Positions 14,516 to 23,497 of a stretch of 46,058 nucleotides of DNA are shown in pieces. Position 1 is the first letter of the stretch; each line of letters starts with the position of its first letter. This stretch comes from a virus. The notes under the pieces were generated by a model. The model saw nothing but the letters and a program-made list of their open reading frames with translations, did not search any database and was not told the origin of the DNA. The stretch covers positions 1-46,058 of IMG/VR virus record IMGVR_UViG_3300001533_000950; one strand, written 5' to 3'. The translations under genes and the position numbers were made by a program.

Positions 14516-14864
14516 TCAGTTTCTCCTTCCTTTTGAAAAGCAGATCAGCAACAGTGTCAATGATTGAGTCGATGATGATGTTCTCAAACCACGTCTCCGC
14601 CGGTTCGAAAAGGACAGGAATATCAACGTTGATACCTACATCGGGATCATGGTAGAGCTTCTTGATGATGTCTTTGCACCAAGACACGACCATGTCGTGA
14701 TCGGAAGAGCCCGCCTTTTCGCCGATTTCAAACACATTGAAACCGATCGTGACGACGATCTTGATGGCTTCGGCGAGCGTCACCTTGCCATCTGACTTGG
14801 CTTCTTTGATGACTCCGCCAACAAAATCTGCTCTGGACTTCAGTTCATCGTACTCCGGTAGCAT
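14505..14864 (-). CDS. hypothetical protein
   Basis: 119 aa. The open frame is longer, but ATG 14864 has AAAGGAGGTG at ideal spacing and avoids overlap with the CHC2 gene. Helical sequence: MLPEYDELKSRADFVGGVI, then a repeat-like KSDGKVTLAEAIKIVVTIG reminiscent of holin or TerB-like helices, then WFENIIIDSIIDTVADLLF as an amphipathic closing helix and a basic tail. There is no clear membrane span. Function unknown. Confidence 0.6.
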   Translation of the reverse strand: MLPEYDELKSRADFVGGVIKEAKSDGKVTLAEAIKIVVTIGFNVFEIGEKAGSSDHDMVVSWCKDIIKKLYHDPDVGINVDIPVLFEPAETWFENIIIDSIIDTVADLLFKRKEKLNAS

Positions 14865-14869
14865 CTTAT

Positions 14870-15409
14870 TCACCTCCTTTGAAGATAAAACATCAACTCC
14901 TGAGTCACTGCATCCAACTCGTTCCAACGCCGCAACGCAACAGCTTCAGCCTCTACGGAATCCCACAGCGCGTCTTCTGTGGATTTGCATGCCCTGGACT
15001 GAGCGATTGCGGCATCTCTTTCCCTTTTGATGAGAGAGTTCATACCTGACCAATTCGATCGAATCAGACCTTCGATGCGTTTTCGGGAGACGCGAGGCAA
15101 TCTGCTGGCACGGTACCCAATAGCGGTTGGCATGATTCCGCTACTGGCACAGAGAGCCTCAAGCGCCTCCCGAAAACGAACCCCGTGGGTCTTCCGGAAA
15201 AGATCAAAGACATCTCCTCCCTCTCCGCACCTGAAACAATGCCATAAATCGCCCTTGATGGACATAGCATCTTTCCGGTCTCTGGACTTTTGAGGGTCAC
15301 ACAATGGGCACCTGGATCGTCCACGAACGACATCAAACCCTAAGTCGTTCAGGATTCTTTCAATAGGCCAGGCGGCCCGTATGGACTCTATATCGTGAAG
15401 GTATGCCAT
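14870..15409 (-). CDS. CHC2 zinc-finger (DnaG-type N-terminal domain) protein
   Basis: About 179 aa from ATG 15409; a GTG at 15424 adds five residues, and neither start has a clear ribosome site. Counting from that GTG, C39-P-L-C42 and WHCFRCGEGG (61-70, C63 and C66) with H62 form the zinc-binding module of DnaG primases: ERILNDLGFDV, then CPLC, then GDLWHCFRCGEGGDVFDLF. The catalytic TOPRIM domain is missing: the rest is a helical region ending ELMFYLQRR. Such stand-alone zinc modules are known in phages with D5/P4 helicases. Here it heads the operon that ends with the P4-type helicase, so a split primase is likely, with the catalytic part either from the host or unrecognised. Confidence 0.8.
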   Translation of the reverse strand: MAYLHDIESIRAAWPIERILNDLGFDVVRGRSRCPLCDPQKSRDRKDAMSIKGDLWHCFRCGEGGDVFDLFRKTHGVRFREALEALCASSGIMPTAIGYRASRLPRVSRKRIEGLIRSNWSGMNSLIKRERDAAIAQSRACKSTEDALWDSVEAEAVALRRWNELDAVTQELMFYLQRR

Positions 15410-15591
15410 GCATCGTCGTGCCACCGAAAATCACAGGTGGGAACTGATGTTGATATTGCCATGCGCGAGAATAATCGTCAACACCAAAAACCAGAAACCC
15501 CACCCCTTTGCAGGGCAGGGCTCCTGGCGGATGACGCATCGAGTGTGAATGGAGTAATGACTCCCAACGATCCGTATTGTATGATCCAGGC

Positions 15592-17130
15592 ATGAGTTCG
15601 TCAATCAAAAATCCAGCCGTGAAGAGAGCTGTCCTAGAAAAGCTTTTCCCCGCAGCATTTTACAGCCCCAACAAGCCAGCGCCGCCAGAATGGATTGTCG
15701 AGCAAGGCGGCATGCCGGGCAGCCAATCTACTGGAGACGTGGCCTGGTTTGAATCTGATTCCCAATTGAGGGTCAGCGTAGGAGGCAACCGGGCAGCGAA
15801 AACGACGAAACTGGTGCTGGAAGCTGGGTCTTTCTGTCTCGGCAGGCGCCCATGGTACCCAGAGAGCAATGAGTGGGCCACCCGTGGACTGAAGAGCAAC
15901 TCCATGCAAAGAACCGGCCGGCCGGCCCGGTGCCGGTACGTTCTGCCAAGCTTCAAGGTACACTTGCCAGAGGTGGTCAACGAGTTCTCCAAGTGGTGGC
16001 CGGACAGCATGTACCGAGTGACCCGCAAGGATGAGCACGGTAGTCCGAGCGAGTTTACGTGGTTCAACGGCGCCAAGATCATGTTCATGTCACACCACAT
16101 GAGCAAGAGAGACGTAGAAGGTATCGAAGGGGATCTGAACGTATGGGACGAACCGCCGCCAAGGGACTTCTGGACGGGCTTGGAGCGAGGCATGGTTTCT
16201 ACTGGGGGCAGAACGATTGTTGGATGCACCCTCCTGGATGCGTCAGGTTGGTTCTGGGAAGAGATCATCAACGGCGAGAACGAAGATTCCACAGTGACCT
16301 GGCATTCGATCTGGGACAACACCCGTGAGAACGGGGGGTGCCACGACCAAACGTGCGAAAACGTCAGAATATGGCTGAAGAAGATCACGGATCCCGATGA
16401 ACGCCTGGCGCGTGAGCATGGATTTCCCATGCACGTAGGCGGACTTGTCCTGAAGGGACTCTCCTCGAAGAACATCATTGATGCGTTCGAATTGCCGCCG
16501 GATTCAATCATCGTCTCAGCGATCGACCCGGCAGGCAGCCGACCGTTTGCCGCGATCCATATCGCCTACCTAGAGCGAGACGGTTCCTGGATGGGCCACA
16601 TCTTCGACGAAACCTACCTGCCTCAATCAAAGAACGACCTCGGCGCCTTCTGCGAAATGTTCGTAGCCAAAGAAAAAGGAGAAATGGACCCGTATCATCC
16701 GTTTGAATCAGTGCTTACGTTGATAGATCCGTTCTCGAATGAACCACAAAAAGCTGACGCCATGGGTAGGACCATGAAGGACATCATCGAGGAAGATTAC
16801 AAGATCACCACTGTGGATGCTGATCGCAAGAACAAGAGGGCTCGGCTCATGCGATTGAACTCCAGGTTCGTCGATAAGAAATACATGGTATGGCGCAACT
16901 GCTCCAGGTTCATAGCAGAAGCGAAACGCTGGACATGGAACTCTGAATCAGCCAAGCTTACAAAGGGACCGGACGATCTGTGTGACTGCGTAAGTTACAT
17001 CGACCATTCTGACCCTCCCTCGACATTGATGGCCTATGCTGACGGAGAAGGCCGTGATGGCGTCTGGACACCTCCTGAATACCGGGAGCGTGAGAAACGA
17101 AGCGGCAGAAGCGAAATCCTCTATGCGTAA
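15592..17130 (+). CDS. terL: large terminase subunit
   Basis: 512 aa. ATG 15592 chosen; a TTG at 15577 is the other option and neither has a strong site. ATPase motifs: Walker A-like GGNRAAKT (64-71, the GGxRxGKT form common in terminases), Walker B LNVWDEPP (182-189) and a coupling region TGGRTIVGCTLLD (204-216). Nuclease domain: first Asp in SAIDPAG (309-315), then LTLIDPFS, and a third acidic site in DDLCDCVSYIDH near the C-terminus. It pumps DNA into the prohead through the portal. Unusually it is on the opposite strand and far from the portal (42034-44358). Its end overlaps the RusA gene by 8 bases. Confidence 0.92.
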   Translation: MSSSIKNPAVKRAVLEKLFPAAFYSPNKPAPPEWIVEQGGMPGSQSTGDVAWFESDSQLRVSVGGNRAAKTTKLVLEAGSFCLGRRPWYPESNEWATRGLKSNSMQRTGRPARCRYVLPSFKVHLPEVVNEFSKWWPDSMYRVTRKDEHGSPSEFTWFNGAKIMFMSHHMSKRDVEGIEGDLNVWDEPPPRDFWTGLERGMVSTGGRTIVGCTLLDASGWFWEEIINGENEDSTVTWHSIWDNTRENGGCHDQTCENVRIWLKKITDPDERLAREHGFPMHVGGLVLKGLSSKNIIDAFELPPDSIIVSAIDPAGSRPFAAIHIAYLERDGSWMGHIFDETYLPQSKNDLGAFCEMFVAKEKGEMDPYHPFESVLTLIDPFSNEPQKADAMGRTMKDIIEEDYKITTVDADRKNKRARLMRLNSRFVDKKYMVWRNCSRFIAEAKRWTWNSESAKLTKGPDDLCDCVSYIDHSDPPSTLMAYADGEGRDGVWTPPEYREREKRSGRSEILYA

Positions 17131-17518
17131 GGCAATCAGCATTCATACGGGCGACCTGCCGCATACATGGCAGAGAATGCGCGGCCAGAGGAACAAATAC
17201 AAACGCGCTGACCTGAGAGCTTGGGGTGAAAGGCTTGCCACGATCGCCAGGGAAGAGATAGAACTCACCGGAGCAGCCCCAGGATTCTATCCCTACGATG
17301 GGAAGCTGTTCATCCACATCATGATTATCGTGGACGACGAAAACGAGCTGCATGGCCTTGGCGATCCCGACAACATCGAGAAAGCCATCTTCGATGCGCT
17401 CACCGGCGTGGTCTACGTAGACGACAGAATCAAATACATTCGCAAGCACACCACAGAAGTCAAAGTCACAACAGACCCCGATATGGTCGGAACCCACATT
17501 CTAATCTACCTCATTTAG
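17123..17518 (+). CDS. rusA: RusA-like Holliday junction resolvase
   Basis: 131 aa from ATG 17123, which overlaps the terminase stop. The signature is GDPDNIEKAIFDALTGVVYVDDRI near residues 79-102: RusA proteins have 'D.DN..K...DaLnG....DD..V', where the Asp residues bind metal. The usual length is about 120 aa. It resolves four-way junctions, and next to a terminase it would clear branched DNA before packaging. Its stop overlaps by 4 bases the stop of the endolysin gene coming from the other side. Confidence 0.88.
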   Translation: MRKAISIHTGDLPHTWQRMRGQRNKYKRADLRAWGERLATIAREEIELTGAAPGFYPYDGKLFIHIMIIVDDENELHGLGDPDNIEKAIFDALTGVVYVDDRIKYIRKHTTEVKVTTDPDMVGTHILIYLI

Positions 17519-17976
17519 CACGAGAACCCGCCCTCCCGTGCCAAATCACGCCATTGCGGATGGTAGAAATGAGCCATATCAGGCGCATGTGACCAGTCCC
17601 CGCCCCACGCAAGGCCGATGTGGCGGGCGAGAGTAGCGACGACATCCCAAGGGCCATTCCAAGTCACTTTCGAGAATCTTCCAAATGATCCAGGCCGAGG
17701 AGTGCCGAAACAAATATCGAACGCCAATGCAGACGGCTCCACGACTCCTGCAATGGTTCTGGTAACGTTGTGCGGGCTCTTTCCGGGCTTCGCGTTCGTT
17801 ACGATTCTCCCTGGCATAGATCGACCCTGTTCATAGAGCTTGGATTGTTCTGTGTTCGATCGGTAGGTGCAGGTAATCAAGATGGGAGTCCCAATGGCAA
17901 ACATAGCAGACCTGATCCTCTTGGCTCTATCCTTAACCACAGGGTGAAGATCTTCAAGGTTACGGCTTGGCATCAT
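17515..17976 (-). CDS. endolysin, M15-family (L-Ala-D-Glu type) peptidase
   Basis: 153 aa. Zinc-peptidase pattern of Peptidase_M15_4: SPHN at 67-70 (His69), ALAFDI with Asp87, and GLAWGGDWSHAPDMAHF at 121-137 with the final His136 of the zinc triad and the Trp-Gly-Gly-Asp-Trp signature. An early segment (ILITCTYRSNTEQSKLYEQGRS) matches the 'GyRs...Q..Ly..Gr' part. These enzymes cut the peptide stem of peptidoglycan at the end of infection. No signal peptide, so it needs a holin; the gene just before it may provide one. It is the last gene of the late operon. Confidence 0.88.
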   Translation of the reverse strand: MMPSRNLEDLHPVVKDRAKRIRSAMFAIGTPILITCTYRSNTEQSKLYEQGRSMPGRIVTNAKPGKSPHNVTRTIAGVVEPSALAFDICFGTPRPGSFGRFSKVTWNGPWDVVATLARHIGLAWGGDWSHAPDMAHFYHPQWRDLAREGGFSC

Positions 17977-18308
17977 TATTTCCTGAATCCGTTGCGCATC
18001 AATATCTTGATGATAGTAGCCGTTTGAGATTCTATGGCTGAGTTTTGACTATGCAACATGTTCTTCAGGTCATTGATGTCGGATTTCAATTCTCTATGCA
18101 GCGTATCTATGCGTTCCTTGTGTACAGATTCTCCGACCACGAACTTTTCCGATAAAGCCCGATGTTGTATGGCGCACTCTTTCCTCGACATATACTCATC
18201 CTGTAAACGTTTCAATGGGCGCTGCGTTCGAAACTCTTTTTCGATCCATGCACTAAGAAAACCTCCAGCAGCGCCCAGAATACCAGTTAGAGCGTCTTGC
18301 ATGTCCAT
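17976..18308 (-). CDS. small coiled-coil protein, possible holin / XhlA-like lysis accessory
   Basis: 110 aa, ATG with CTGGAGAATAG upstream; its stop overlaps the start of the endolysin gene. The N-terminus has one weakly hydrophobic stretch (ALTGILGAAGGFLSAWI), then a charged coiled coil (HKERIDTLHRELKSDINDLKNML), then a short hydrophobic end (ATIIKILM). Coupling to the endolysin suggests a lysis role, and a coiled coil with a hydrophobic segment is typical of XhlA-like and some holin/antiholin proteins. The membrane segment is weak, so this is inference. Confidence 0.4.
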   Translation of the reverse strand: MDMQDALTGILGAAGGFLSAWIEKEFRTQRPLKRLQDEYMSRKECAIQHRALSEKFVVGESVHKERIDTLHRELKSDINDLKNMLHSQNSAIESQTATIIKILMRNGFRK

Positions 18309-18734
18309 CTATTCTCCAGGCGTTCGAATCCCATCTAGTTGCTTCATGAAATCGTAATCTTTGTCACTGGCGAATCTGAACCAGCCATCCTTGGATAGCT
18401 CCACGGTCGCAATGGCATCATCATGCCTCATAACAATAAACATATCTTCACCGATCTTGACTCGTTCGCCATGGTATCTCGCAAATACGATGTCCTCTCC
18501 TTCTGCAAAAGGAACCGGCTTACGAAGCACAACAGCTTCGTCATCATCGTGAATCACGTCAATGACTCTACCTTTGCCGACTTTGAATACCTGAGCGAAG
18601 AAAACTTCTTCAAGGGCAGTATCTGGAATGATGATGTTCTGCCCTTCTTTGTATTTGCCAGTGCTAAGATATGCACGGCAAACCATTGATCCATCTAAAG
18701 GCTTGATCGTAGATCCTGGCGGAAGTGTCAACAT
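18309..18734 (-). CDS. GroES (Cpn10)-like co-chaperonin
   Basis: 141 aa, ATG with GTAGGAGGA upstream. The Cpn10 layout is clear: IKPLDGSMVCRAYL (10-23) for the first barrel strand, a mobile-loop-like STGKYKEGQNIIIPDTA (24-40), FFAQVFKVGKGRV (45-57, the 'G.V.avG.G' strand), PFAEGEDIVFARYHGERVKI (75-94, 'vk.GD.Vlf.kyaG..v') and MFIVMRHDDAIATV (98-111). It is longer than the usual 95-100 aa, with about 30 extra C-terminal residues. As with T4 gp31, it could recruit host GroEL to fold phage proteins. It sits in the late operon between the giant ejection protein and the lysis genes. Confidence 0.85.
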   Translation of the reverse strand: MLTLPPGSTIKPLDGSMVCRAYLSTGKYKEGQNIIIPDTALEEVFFAQVFKVGKGRVIDVIHDDDEAVVLRKPVPFAEGEDIVFARYHGERVKIGEDMFIVMRHDDAIATVELSKDGWFRFASDKDYDFMKQLDGIRTPGE

Positions 18735-18746
18735 GTCGGGGTCCTC

Positions 18747-21700
18747 CTACTTTTCTTTGCCTAACTGCTTGTTGAATCTTTTCTCAGCATCTTCGAGCCA
18801 CGCTTCTGCCTCCCGTAGAAGCTTTGCTCTGCGACTCATATCTTTGGCTCTTTCTTCAAGAGTCCTGATAGCAGCGCCCTTGGCAATTCCGATCTGCTCC
18901 ATCTGATCGTATCTCATTTTCAGTATTTCCGCATTCGGATTCTGATAGTATGTGCCCAGTCCGCCTAATGCACGAATCAGCTTTTCACTCGCTTCCAGCT
19001 CTTTTCTGTCTTTGTGGAACTTCAGCACGCTGTTTGGACCTACGAACGAGGAGAACGGATCATTCCTGTCAAGCTCGTTGAGAAACCTTATGTTCCTAAG
19101 AATCGCAACAGCCTGCCTGGGCATCCGCATCCCAAGAAACTCTTGAGTCTCGCCTTCGAATGGTTCCGGTTCTCCGATGGATGGGACTCCAATCGCAGAT
19201 TCGGCAAACATCTTGACTAACGGAAAAGAGCTTTGCAGAGCGAACCTCGAAATGGAGTTCTTCGAATCCAAGGCCCCAACAATGTTCCCGATGTCTGCGG
19301 CCGGCAACCAACCTTCCAGGGCATTGAATCTCATTTCGCCAGATTCTGGGTTGAAGCCGGTTGAAACAGACCCTAGATCCTCGACAAACGTGCTAGCCCA
19401 TCCAGGAAGCATGCCATCTTGTAATCCTTCCGGTTCAAAGAAGTTTTCATGGATCCTTCTAAGGTTCGTCATACGATAGCGAGCCATCGGGTTGAACATG
19501 AGCTGCTCAAACTGCAAGGGGATGTTGAATCTCATCCATCGCCAGAATGGAAACATCCTCTGCATAAATTGTCTCTCGAATGGAGTCATCATCATATTGT
19601 TGAAGTTCCCGAGAAACTTCTTTGTAATGGCAGCAGAATCCTCGATGGACTTCCCACGGGCAAGCTGAGACGCAAACAGGGCCAGCCTATCAGAGTTCTC
19701 TATCCAGCGACCTGCCTCGCGTCCATACCTGACCATGTGCCAGTTCTGGGATCCGGGAACCCATGATGACCAATTGTTAGCCATGCTGGTAGACTGAAAA
19801 ACAGCATCCAATTCAGTAGACAGAAACCCAGAATCTAATACTCCCACCCTAGACGCAAGCTTATGCATCTCGTCACCGGAAATGCCATCTTTGAAACCCT
19901 TGATCGGGAAGCGTATATTGCTGGACCCTTTATGATCTTTGAATTGCCCGAGAAATTGCAGGTGTTTGGCTTTGTACCAAGATGTCACGTCGCTCGAAAA
20001 ATACCTGGGATCCATAGCAAACCCAGCATGAGTCATGTTGAAGAAGTTGCCGAAAGCGTTCCTTGAATGATAAGCAGGATAAAGCGGCAACGTATAACTG
20101 ATCCACCACTTCTTCATGCTGTCAATGGCTCTAATGGCTAGAGGATCAATTCCGTTTTTCATGAATGGCCGAGACGCATCAAGCATAGCAGCAGCGGCAC
20201 GCCGCTGAACCCATAGCTTGCCAAGATCCGGTTGCATGAGAACGACCTGTTCGCCACCAGGCAAGCTCCCTAACTTGACCCATATTTTCTTGTCTCGCGG
20301 GCTGAGATCATCCAGAGTTTCTCTGATGTATGGGCTGCCAGGGGTTATCAGCTCGCTCCAGAAATTGGCCGCTGCCGCAGACCGCGCTGTGTTCCTTGAC
20401 CCTGTTGCCAAGATCGTAGCGGGATCGACTTCAAACAGATCCGCAATTTCCCTGGTATCGTTTTTCCTGAACTTCTTCAGTATCTTGGTTCCAAAGTGAT
20501 CCTTCTTGTAGATTGGTCCAGGCTCAAACTTGGCCGCATCGGCAAGAGAAGTGAACTTCCCTTCTTGGCCGCCATGCTTCCACATCCCAGATCTAACTCT
20601 ATCCTCAATCTCTTCGTGAGAAAGAGCACGCCCTAGTTTTGTTGACCATTCTCTGTGAATGTCTTCAGCCGCGACGTTGCTGAACCTGGATCCTCTCGGA
20701 AACCGCTCCCCAAACCGATTCATAGCCTCTAAGCCATCCTTCGTAGCCATGTGCGGCACATAGTTTGGCGACTTGGCAATTTCTCTCCGAAGATCTATGA
20801 TGTCCTTTTGGAGTTTCAGAACGATAGGATCTTTCGACGCTTGCGACACAAGATACCTATGTGACGATTGAAGCCGCTGAAGATACTCGATCGCTGATAG
20901 ATGGTCTTTGTTGTCTAGGATGCTCTTAGCAACAGCATGACTAAACTCTGAACGATACGCTCTCATGAAGTCATCGACTGAAGCATTTTGCTTGGTCGCC
21001 ATGTCCTGCATAAAGGACTTCGTCCCTCTTTCTCCGGCTTCCAAGATCACGATCTTGTTTCTGTCGATCGCAACACGAGAGTCTTCTATGCGCTTGGCAG
21101 TGCTTCGTTTCGTCTCCTCGATTGCATTGTAGAAAGCTTCCTTGTGCTGAGCCAATAAACGTTTGTGTTTACGCTCCATCTTTCCTGTCAGCGAGCCTAG
21201 CCTGTCTGGAGAAACGCCGTAAGCAATGCGAATGTTACGAGAGTTTTCCCAAAAATCTCTGTAACGACCTACATGCCTGGCAAGCTCATCTGCGTCCTCT
21301 GCAAAATTATTGGAAAGCATCTGAACTGTTTTCTTCGCTTCCCTGGGGTTTGAGAAGTTTTTTCTAACAAACGTAAAACTTCGATGGTCAGCAATGTCAT
21401 CAAAGGATATTTCTCCAGCAGCCACTTTGCCAGCAAGAGACAAAACCTCATCAAAGTTTCTTTCCTCTGCGAGAACGTGAACGGAGTATCCTTTCTTCAG
21501 CAAAGGTTTCATGTCCTTGTAAACCTTGCTCGCTTCCCCCATCATCTTGTCACGCAAATAAGGCTCCAAGCTTGATAATGTATCTATCTCCCTATCAAGC
21601 TCCTTGAGACCAGTTCCCCGAATGAACGTAGTCCTCAGTGCCTTGTTCAGTTTGTCATGTTTCGACAATTCAGCGAGAGCAGCATCGGCACCTTTCTTGA

Positions 21701-22604
21701 GTCCTACTCCAGCGCCATGCATTGGATCCGCAACATGAGAAGCAACGGTGAGAACCTTGGACGCACGCGACAACTTCGGAATAGCTGCCGCCGACCTGAG
21801 GCCCATTCCGACCCCTCCGCCAATGAGAGAAGCGTCAAGCGTCATGTCTCCCATGAATCCATATACCTTGCGCGCATTCTCCCATGTCGCATCTTCTTTC
21901 GTTTGACCAGGCAGCAATGACTCAAGAACATTTTCGACGCCTTGAAATTGATGCGGCAAGTCAACGCCTTGAAACGCAATCTTGGCTGCCATGAGCCCTT
22001 CTGCCAAGGCTCTTTTGTGCTCTCTCGGGAGATTGTCCAGTACCTGAGCAAACTCGATGTGTTCATCGCCCTTCAAAACTCCATGAACCCTTTTCCATAT
22101 ATCTTCTGGACTCTTGCCTCCCGTGAAAAGATCATCAGCTACCGCAAACATCCAATCTTGAGTGAACCTATCCACGACGTCCATGGTCCACATAAACCCA
22201 CCAGGAACGCCCTTGAATGGCTTAGCAGCAATGTCTGCAAATGAATCTAACTTGGGAGTTTTCCCTGCTTTTTCAACGGCGCTCTTCTCGAACGCATACG
22301 CCTTGACATATCGCTCGACCAGCATTCGAGGCATTTTGGCAATAGAAATCTTCTGTGCCGAAGACAGTCCCTCCATGCCATAGAGATCTGTTCCCCTAGT
22401 TAGATCTGCTTTGGCTTCCTTGGTAACGACCATACCCAACCCAGAAGAGGGCGCCGGCGTTGAGCCAGCCTTGGGGCTGGAATACATAGGAGATTCACGC
22501 AACGCACCTTCAAGCGTCCCGAGCTTCTCCATCTCCGCAAGCTCTTCATCTGACTTGCCAGGCAGAGCTTTTCGAATCATGTCTTTCAGCTTATCAGTTC
22601 CCAA
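18747..22604 (-). CDS. giant virion protein, putative internal / DNA-ejection protein
   Basis: 1285 aa from a TTG at 22604 that overlaps the end of the previous gene; the next ATG is codon 9. Mostly helical and charged over its first 750 residues (several KxxE-rich helices, for example EEIEDRVRSGMWKHGGQEGK). Then come an aromatic, more hydrophobic zone (KKWWISYTLPLYPAYHSRNA; MMMTPFERQFMQRMFPFWRW) and a charged C-terminal coiled coil (LEERAKDMSRRAKLLREAEA). No enzyme motif seen. Size and position, after two small 'ejection-like' genes and tailspikes, fit the large internal virion protein that podoviruses inject to build a channel. Polyvalent-protein-like content cannot be excluded by eye. Confidence 0.55.
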   Translation of the reverse strand: MGTDKLKDMIRKALPGKSDEELAEMEKLGTLEGALRESPMYSSPKAGSTPAPSSGLGMVVTKEAKADLTRGTDLYGMEGLSSAQKISIAKMPRMLVERYVKAYAFEKSAVEKAGKTPKLDSFADIAAKPFKGVPGGFMWTMDVVDRFTQDWMFAVADDLFTGGKSPEDIWKRVHGVLKGDEHIEFAQVLDNLPREHKRALAEGLMAAKIAFQGVDLPHQFQGVENVLESLLPGQTKEDATWENARKVYGFMGDMTLDASLIGGGVGMGLRSAAAIPKLSRASKVLTVASHVADPMHGAGVGLKKGADAALAELSKHDKLNKALRTTFIRGTGLKELDREIDTLSSLEPYLRDKMMGEASKVYKDMKPLLKKGYSVHVLAEERNFDEVLSLAGKVAAGEISFDDIADHRSFTFVRKNFSNPREAKKTVQMLSNNFAEDADELARHVGRYRDFWENSRNIRIAYGVSPDRLGSLTGKMERKHKRLLAQHKEAFYNAIEETKRSTAKRIEDSRVAIDRNKIVILEAGERGTKSFMQDMATKQNASVDDFMRAYRSEFSHAVAKSILDNKDHLSAIEYLQRLQSSHRYLVSQASKDPIVLKLQKDIIDLRREIAKSPNYVPHMATKDGLEAMNRFGERFPRGSRFSNVAAEDIHREWSTKLGRALSHEEIEDRVRSGMWKHGGQEGKFTSLADAAKFEPGPIYKKDHFGTKILKKFRKNDTREIADLFEVDPATILATGSRNTARSAAAANFWSELITPGSPYIRETLDDLSPRDKKIWVKLGSLPGGEQVVLMQPDLGKLWVQRRAAAAMLDASRPFMKNGIDPLAIRAIDSMKKWWISYTLPLYPAYHSRNAFGNFFNMTHAGFAMDPRYFSSDVTSWYKAKHLQFLGQFKDHKGSSNIRFPIKGFKDGISGDEMHKLASRVGVLDSGFLSTELDAVFQSTSMANNWSSWVPGSQNWHMVRYGREAGRWIENSDRLALFASQLARGKSIEDSAAITKKFLGNFNNMMMTPFERQFMQRMFPFWRWMRFNIPLQFEQLMFNPMARYRMTNLRRIHENFFEPEGLQDGMLPGWASTFVEDLGSVSTGFNPESGEMRFNALEGWLPAADIGNIVGALDSKNSISRFALQSSFPLVKMFAESAIGVPSIGEPEPFEGETQEFLGMRMPRQAVAILRNIRFLNELDRNDPFSSFVGPNSVLKFHKDRKELEASEKLIRALGGLGTYYQNPNAEILKMRYDQMEQIGIAKGAAIRTLEERAKDMSRRAKLLREAEAWLEDAEKRFNKQLGKEK

Positions 22605-23496
22605 AGATCCCGCCTTTGGCTTGCATCATATTCAGCAATTCATCCAAGGTGTATTCAGGCTGCTCGCCCGTATCGCTCATAGATATATCTTCGCCAAATG
22701 CTTTCCTGAAAGACCTGGCCACAGCCGGGTTCTCTAGAAGCTCAGGAGCCAAAATCTTCAAAAATGCAATGGTATCCAGCAACCTGATATTGGCACGCGA
22801 ACCGGTCTCCTTGGACGCCGCCTCTGATTCAGATTTCCAAGTCTTGATTGATTCCTGCAATCGGGGATCCCCAATGTAAGGGACTTCGCCAGGGCCAAGT
22901 TTGGACATGTATATAGACCATGGCTCAGGAGGAATCCTGTTCATGAATTGCAACGGATCAGGCTGTCTTTTCATCTCCTCGATGTATGCTTTGTTGGCAA
23001 GATCCATCCGCATTCTTTCAGTCTCATCTTTGGATTCTGCTTTGAGCATCATCGACTGTCCAACGGATTGCATGCCAGCCCCCAGGCCCGCCCCCCAATT
23101 CAAAGGAGCCCCACCAGGCTGAACGAAATTGCCACGGTTCTTGATCGCTGCGGCAAGCGCACCGAGTCCACCCACAGCAATCAGTGCCTTTGCCCACGTG
23201 GGAAGGCCGCCAGAAGAAGTGATATCAGCCTCAGAGCCAGGGCCAGGGGCATGAGCGCGATCATACGGCGGCATAGAAGCCATGTCTTCACCCATTGGCC
23301 TTCTTCTCGGAATTGGCTTTCTCTTCTTGCCCACCACGTCAACGGCATCTGTCACGTAGCTAGGCAATGCATCAGGACTCATTTTCAACTCCTTTGGAGA
23401 AACCCTATTCTGACCAATTGCGATATTTATCGGTGTACCTAAAGGCGCCCCCAGACTGCCGGCCGGTATGGACAGGTACCGCAGCAACAGAATCAT
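22594..23496 (-). CDS. putative DNA-ejection / internal virion protein
   Basis: 300 aa from ATG 23496, one base after the previous stop, or 262 aa from ATG 23382, which has a stronger site (AAAGGAG). The tight packing of this operon favours the longer form, but this is undecided. After a Pro/Arg-rich linker (KKRKPIPRRRPMGED) there is a short hydrophobic Ala/Gly segment (WAKALIAVGGLGALAAAI), then a Gly-rich part (GAGLGAGMQSVGQSMMLKAES) of the type common at the head of ejection proteins, and a helical C-terminus. Lies between another such protein and the giant one. Confidence 0.5.
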   Translation of the reverse strand: MILLLRYLSIPAGSLGAPLGTPINIAIGQNRVSPKELKMSPDALPSYVTDAVDVVGKKRKPIPRRRPMGEDMASMPPYDRAHAPGPGSEADITSSGGLPTWAKALIAVGGLGALAAAIKNRGNFVQPGGAPLNWGAGLGAGMQSVGQSMMLKAESKDETERMRMDLANKAYIEEMKRQPDPLQFMNRIPPEPWSIYMSKLGPGEVPYIGDPRLQESIKTWKSESEAASKETGSRANIRLLDTIAFLKILAPELLENPAVARSFRKAFGEDISMSDTGEQPEYTLDELLNMMQAKGGIFGN

Positions 23497-23497
23497 T

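Noticed and set aside
15425-15591. Divergent promoters between the CHC2 and terminase genes
   Set aside because: A TATGAT at 15580 and a TTGACG on the minus strand near 15480 can be seen, but their partner boxes are poor, so no promoter is listed.
15360-15608. Minus-strand 82-aa ORF in the divergent gap before the terminase
   Set aside because: Overlaps both the CHC2 gene and the terminase start, and has no ribosome site.
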